Source: Izhakiella australiensis (GTDB lineage: Bacteria; Pseudomonadota; Gammaproteobacteria; Enterobacterales; Enterobacteriaceae). Taken from it: a DNA stretch of 64,000 nucleotides. The position numbers and the translations under genes were made by a program. Shown here in pieces: positions 63,101 to 64,000 of this stretch. The notes below the pieces were generated by a model. It searched no databases, was not told the origin of the DNA, and saw only the letters and a program-made list of their open reading frames with translations. The stretch is taken from contig NZ_MRUL01000015.1 in NCBI RefSeq assembly GCF_002006995.1, positions 45,854 through 109,853 on the forward strand. The letters are read 5' to 3'. Positions within the stretch are counted from its first letter, which is position 1. Each line of letters begins with the position of its first letter.

Positions 63101-63637
63101 TTGAAAACACTAATTATATTTTCCAGTCGGGATGGGCAAACCCGTGAGATATCTGCGGCAATCGCTTCGGAAATTAAGCATATCCAGCACTGCGATGTCG
63201 TGAATATCTTGCACGCCGGCCACGTTGACTGGGAAAATTATGATCGGGTGCTGATTGGCGCCTCTATCCGTTACGGCCATTTTCATCCGGCGTTGGCTAA
63301 ATTTGTTGCGGCTAATTTGCCGGCCTTACGTGAACGCGTTAGCGGCTTTTTCTCCGTCAATCTGACGGCGCGCAAGCCGGAGAAGCGGACCCCGCAAACC
63401 AATGCTTATACCCGTAAGTTCCTGCTTAGCACGCCCTGGGAGCCTGACTGCTGCGCAGTCTTTGCCGGTGCATTACGCTACCCCCGCTATAGCTGGTTTG
63501 ACCGTATCATGATCCAATTTATTATGCGCATGACCGGTGGGGAAACTAATGCCAGTAAAGAAGTGGAATATACAGACTGGCAGCAGGTAAGGCGCTTTGC
63601 GCAGGATTTTTCGGCATTACCCGGTAAAACGCACTGA
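63101..63637 (+). CDS. hemG: HemG, menaquinone-dependent protoporphyrinogen IX dehydrogenase
   Basis: Flavodoxin-like FMN protein that oxidises protoporphyrinogen IX, passing electrons to quinones. It has about 178 residues. The FMN phosphate loop is [12 protein letters not shown], followed by [45 protein letters not shown] and [31 protein letters not shown] prefer the TTG at 63101: GGGAG ends eight bases upstream and the product then begins MKTLI as in E. coli. An in-frame ATG at 63095 is only two bases from that GGGAG. An rRNA operon follows. Confidence 0.95.
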   Translation: MKTLIIFSSRDGQTREISAAIASEIKHIQHCDVVNILHAGHVDWENYDRVLIGASIRYGHFHPALAKFVAANLPALRERVSGFFSVNLTARKPEKRTPQTNAYTRKFLLSTPWEPDCCAVFAGALRYPRYSWFDRIMIQFIMRMTGGETNASKEVEYTDWQQVRRFAQDFSALPGKTH

Positions 63638-63692
63638 AAATAAACATGCTGGTGAAAATTGATACGGTCAGATTTTTTTTTGCAAATAACGC

Positions 63693-63720
63693 TTGTCAGC
63701 GCATCTGAAGCGCCTATAAT
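63693..63720 (+). promoter_or_regulatory. rRNA operon promoter P1
   Basis: TTGTCA (63693-63698), a 16-base spacer, TATAAT (63715-63720), then the GC-rich discriminator GCGCCTCCACTG. An A/T-rich stretch just upstream (63670-63690) could act as an UP element. This is the growth-rate-regulated type of rrn promoter. Confidence 0.9.
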
Positions 63721-63813
63721 GCGCCTCCACTGACACGGCACAGCGGCAACGCGGACGGGGTCAGCAGGACGATGAAGCGATTCAGAATCCTGGCGGAGGA
63801 AAGGAAAAAATCC

Positions 63814-63841
63814 TTGACTCTTCAGCGGCAAAGCGTAATAT
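63814..63841 (+). promoter_or_regulatory. rRNA operon promoter P2
   Basis: TTGACT (63814-63819), a 16-base spacer, TAATAT (63836-63841), about 120 bases after P1, the normal tandem spacing in enterobacterial rrn operons. Confidence 0.88.
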
Positions 63842-63852
63842 ACGCAGCCCGC

Positions 63853-63884
63853 GCCACGAGATAAAGTGGCACTGCTCTTTAACA
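63853..63884 (+). promoter_or_regulatory. rrn antitermination signals (boxB hairpin and boxA)
   Basis: boxB is the hairpin GCCAC-GAGATAAA-GTGGC (63853-63870). boxA is TGCTCTTTAACA (63873-63884). They load the NusB/S10/SuhB antitermination complex. The rest of the window (to 64000) is 16S leader; the mature 16S 5' end lies just outside. Confidence 0.92.
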
Positions 63885-64000
63885 ATTTATCAGACAATCT
63901 GTGTGGGCACTCGCAGGATTGATATCGCAAAACTATTTGATGTATCAAGTCTTGAAGAGTGAACACGTAAATTCATTACGTAACCGTCAGGTTTTAATTA

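Overview
The window is a conserved enterobacterial chromosomal block. It runs from the end of the enterobacterial common antigen (ECA) operon to the leader of an rRNA operon. Gene order closely follows the wec / hemCDXY / cyaA / dapF / xerC / uvrD / corA / recQ / metE / udp / ubi / tat / fad / trkH / hemG / rrnA segment of Escherichia coli. Several differences point to an Erwiniaceae-type member of the Enterobacterales (Erwinia, Pantoea or Mixta relatives; this is inference). They are: no yifK, aslA or aslB, no yigF or yigG, hemB between tatD and rfaH, and glpTQ between yigL and yigM.

Layout: 1-9391 is the distal ECA operon (wzzE end, wecB, wecC, wecD, wecE, wzxE, wecF, wzyE, wecG), with genes overlapping or nearly touching. 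The usual rffG-rffH pair is missing between wecC and wecD. 9516-10240 is a four-tRNA operon (Arg-CCG, His-GTG, Leu-CAG, Pro-TGG). The end of its last tRNA plus its terminator is duplicated downstream, with a hairpin-rich 100-bp spacer between the copies. 10294-10699 holds the small RNA GlmZ behind a sigma-54 promoter and two GlrR boxes. 10748-14791 is hemCDXY on the minus strand, divergent from cyaA (15091-17643).

17681-25715 carries cyaY, lptM, the tightly linked dapF-yigA-xerC-yigB, uvrD, a WbuC-like cupin gene, and corA with a long leader. 25831-40620 carries rarD, yigI, pldA, recQ, rhtC, rhtB, pldB, yigL, glpTQ, yigM, metR and metE. 40677-44786 is the least E. coli-like part. It has an orphan beta-class DNA methyltransferase with an N-terminal helix-turn-helix-like region, a dienelactone hydrolase (ysgA), udp with a two-site CRP control region, and a tyrosine-phosphatase-like gene. 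44868-53606 is rmuC, ubiE-ubiJ-ubiB, tatABC, tatD, hemB and rfaH. 53820-63637 is ubiD, fre, fadBA with a FadR operator, pepQ, yigZ, trkH and hemG. The window ends inside an rRNA leader with P1, P2, boxB and boxA, just before the 16S gene.

The themes are envelope glycan synthesis, tetrapyrrole and quinone synthesis, protein export, lipid and phosphodiester turnover, and DNA maintenance. Nearly everything is housekeeping. I found no prophage, insertion sequence, CRISPR array or defence island. The best candidates for something less described are the proM duplication with its hairpin spacer, the orphan methyltransferase, the corA leader ORF and the inserted phosphatase gene.
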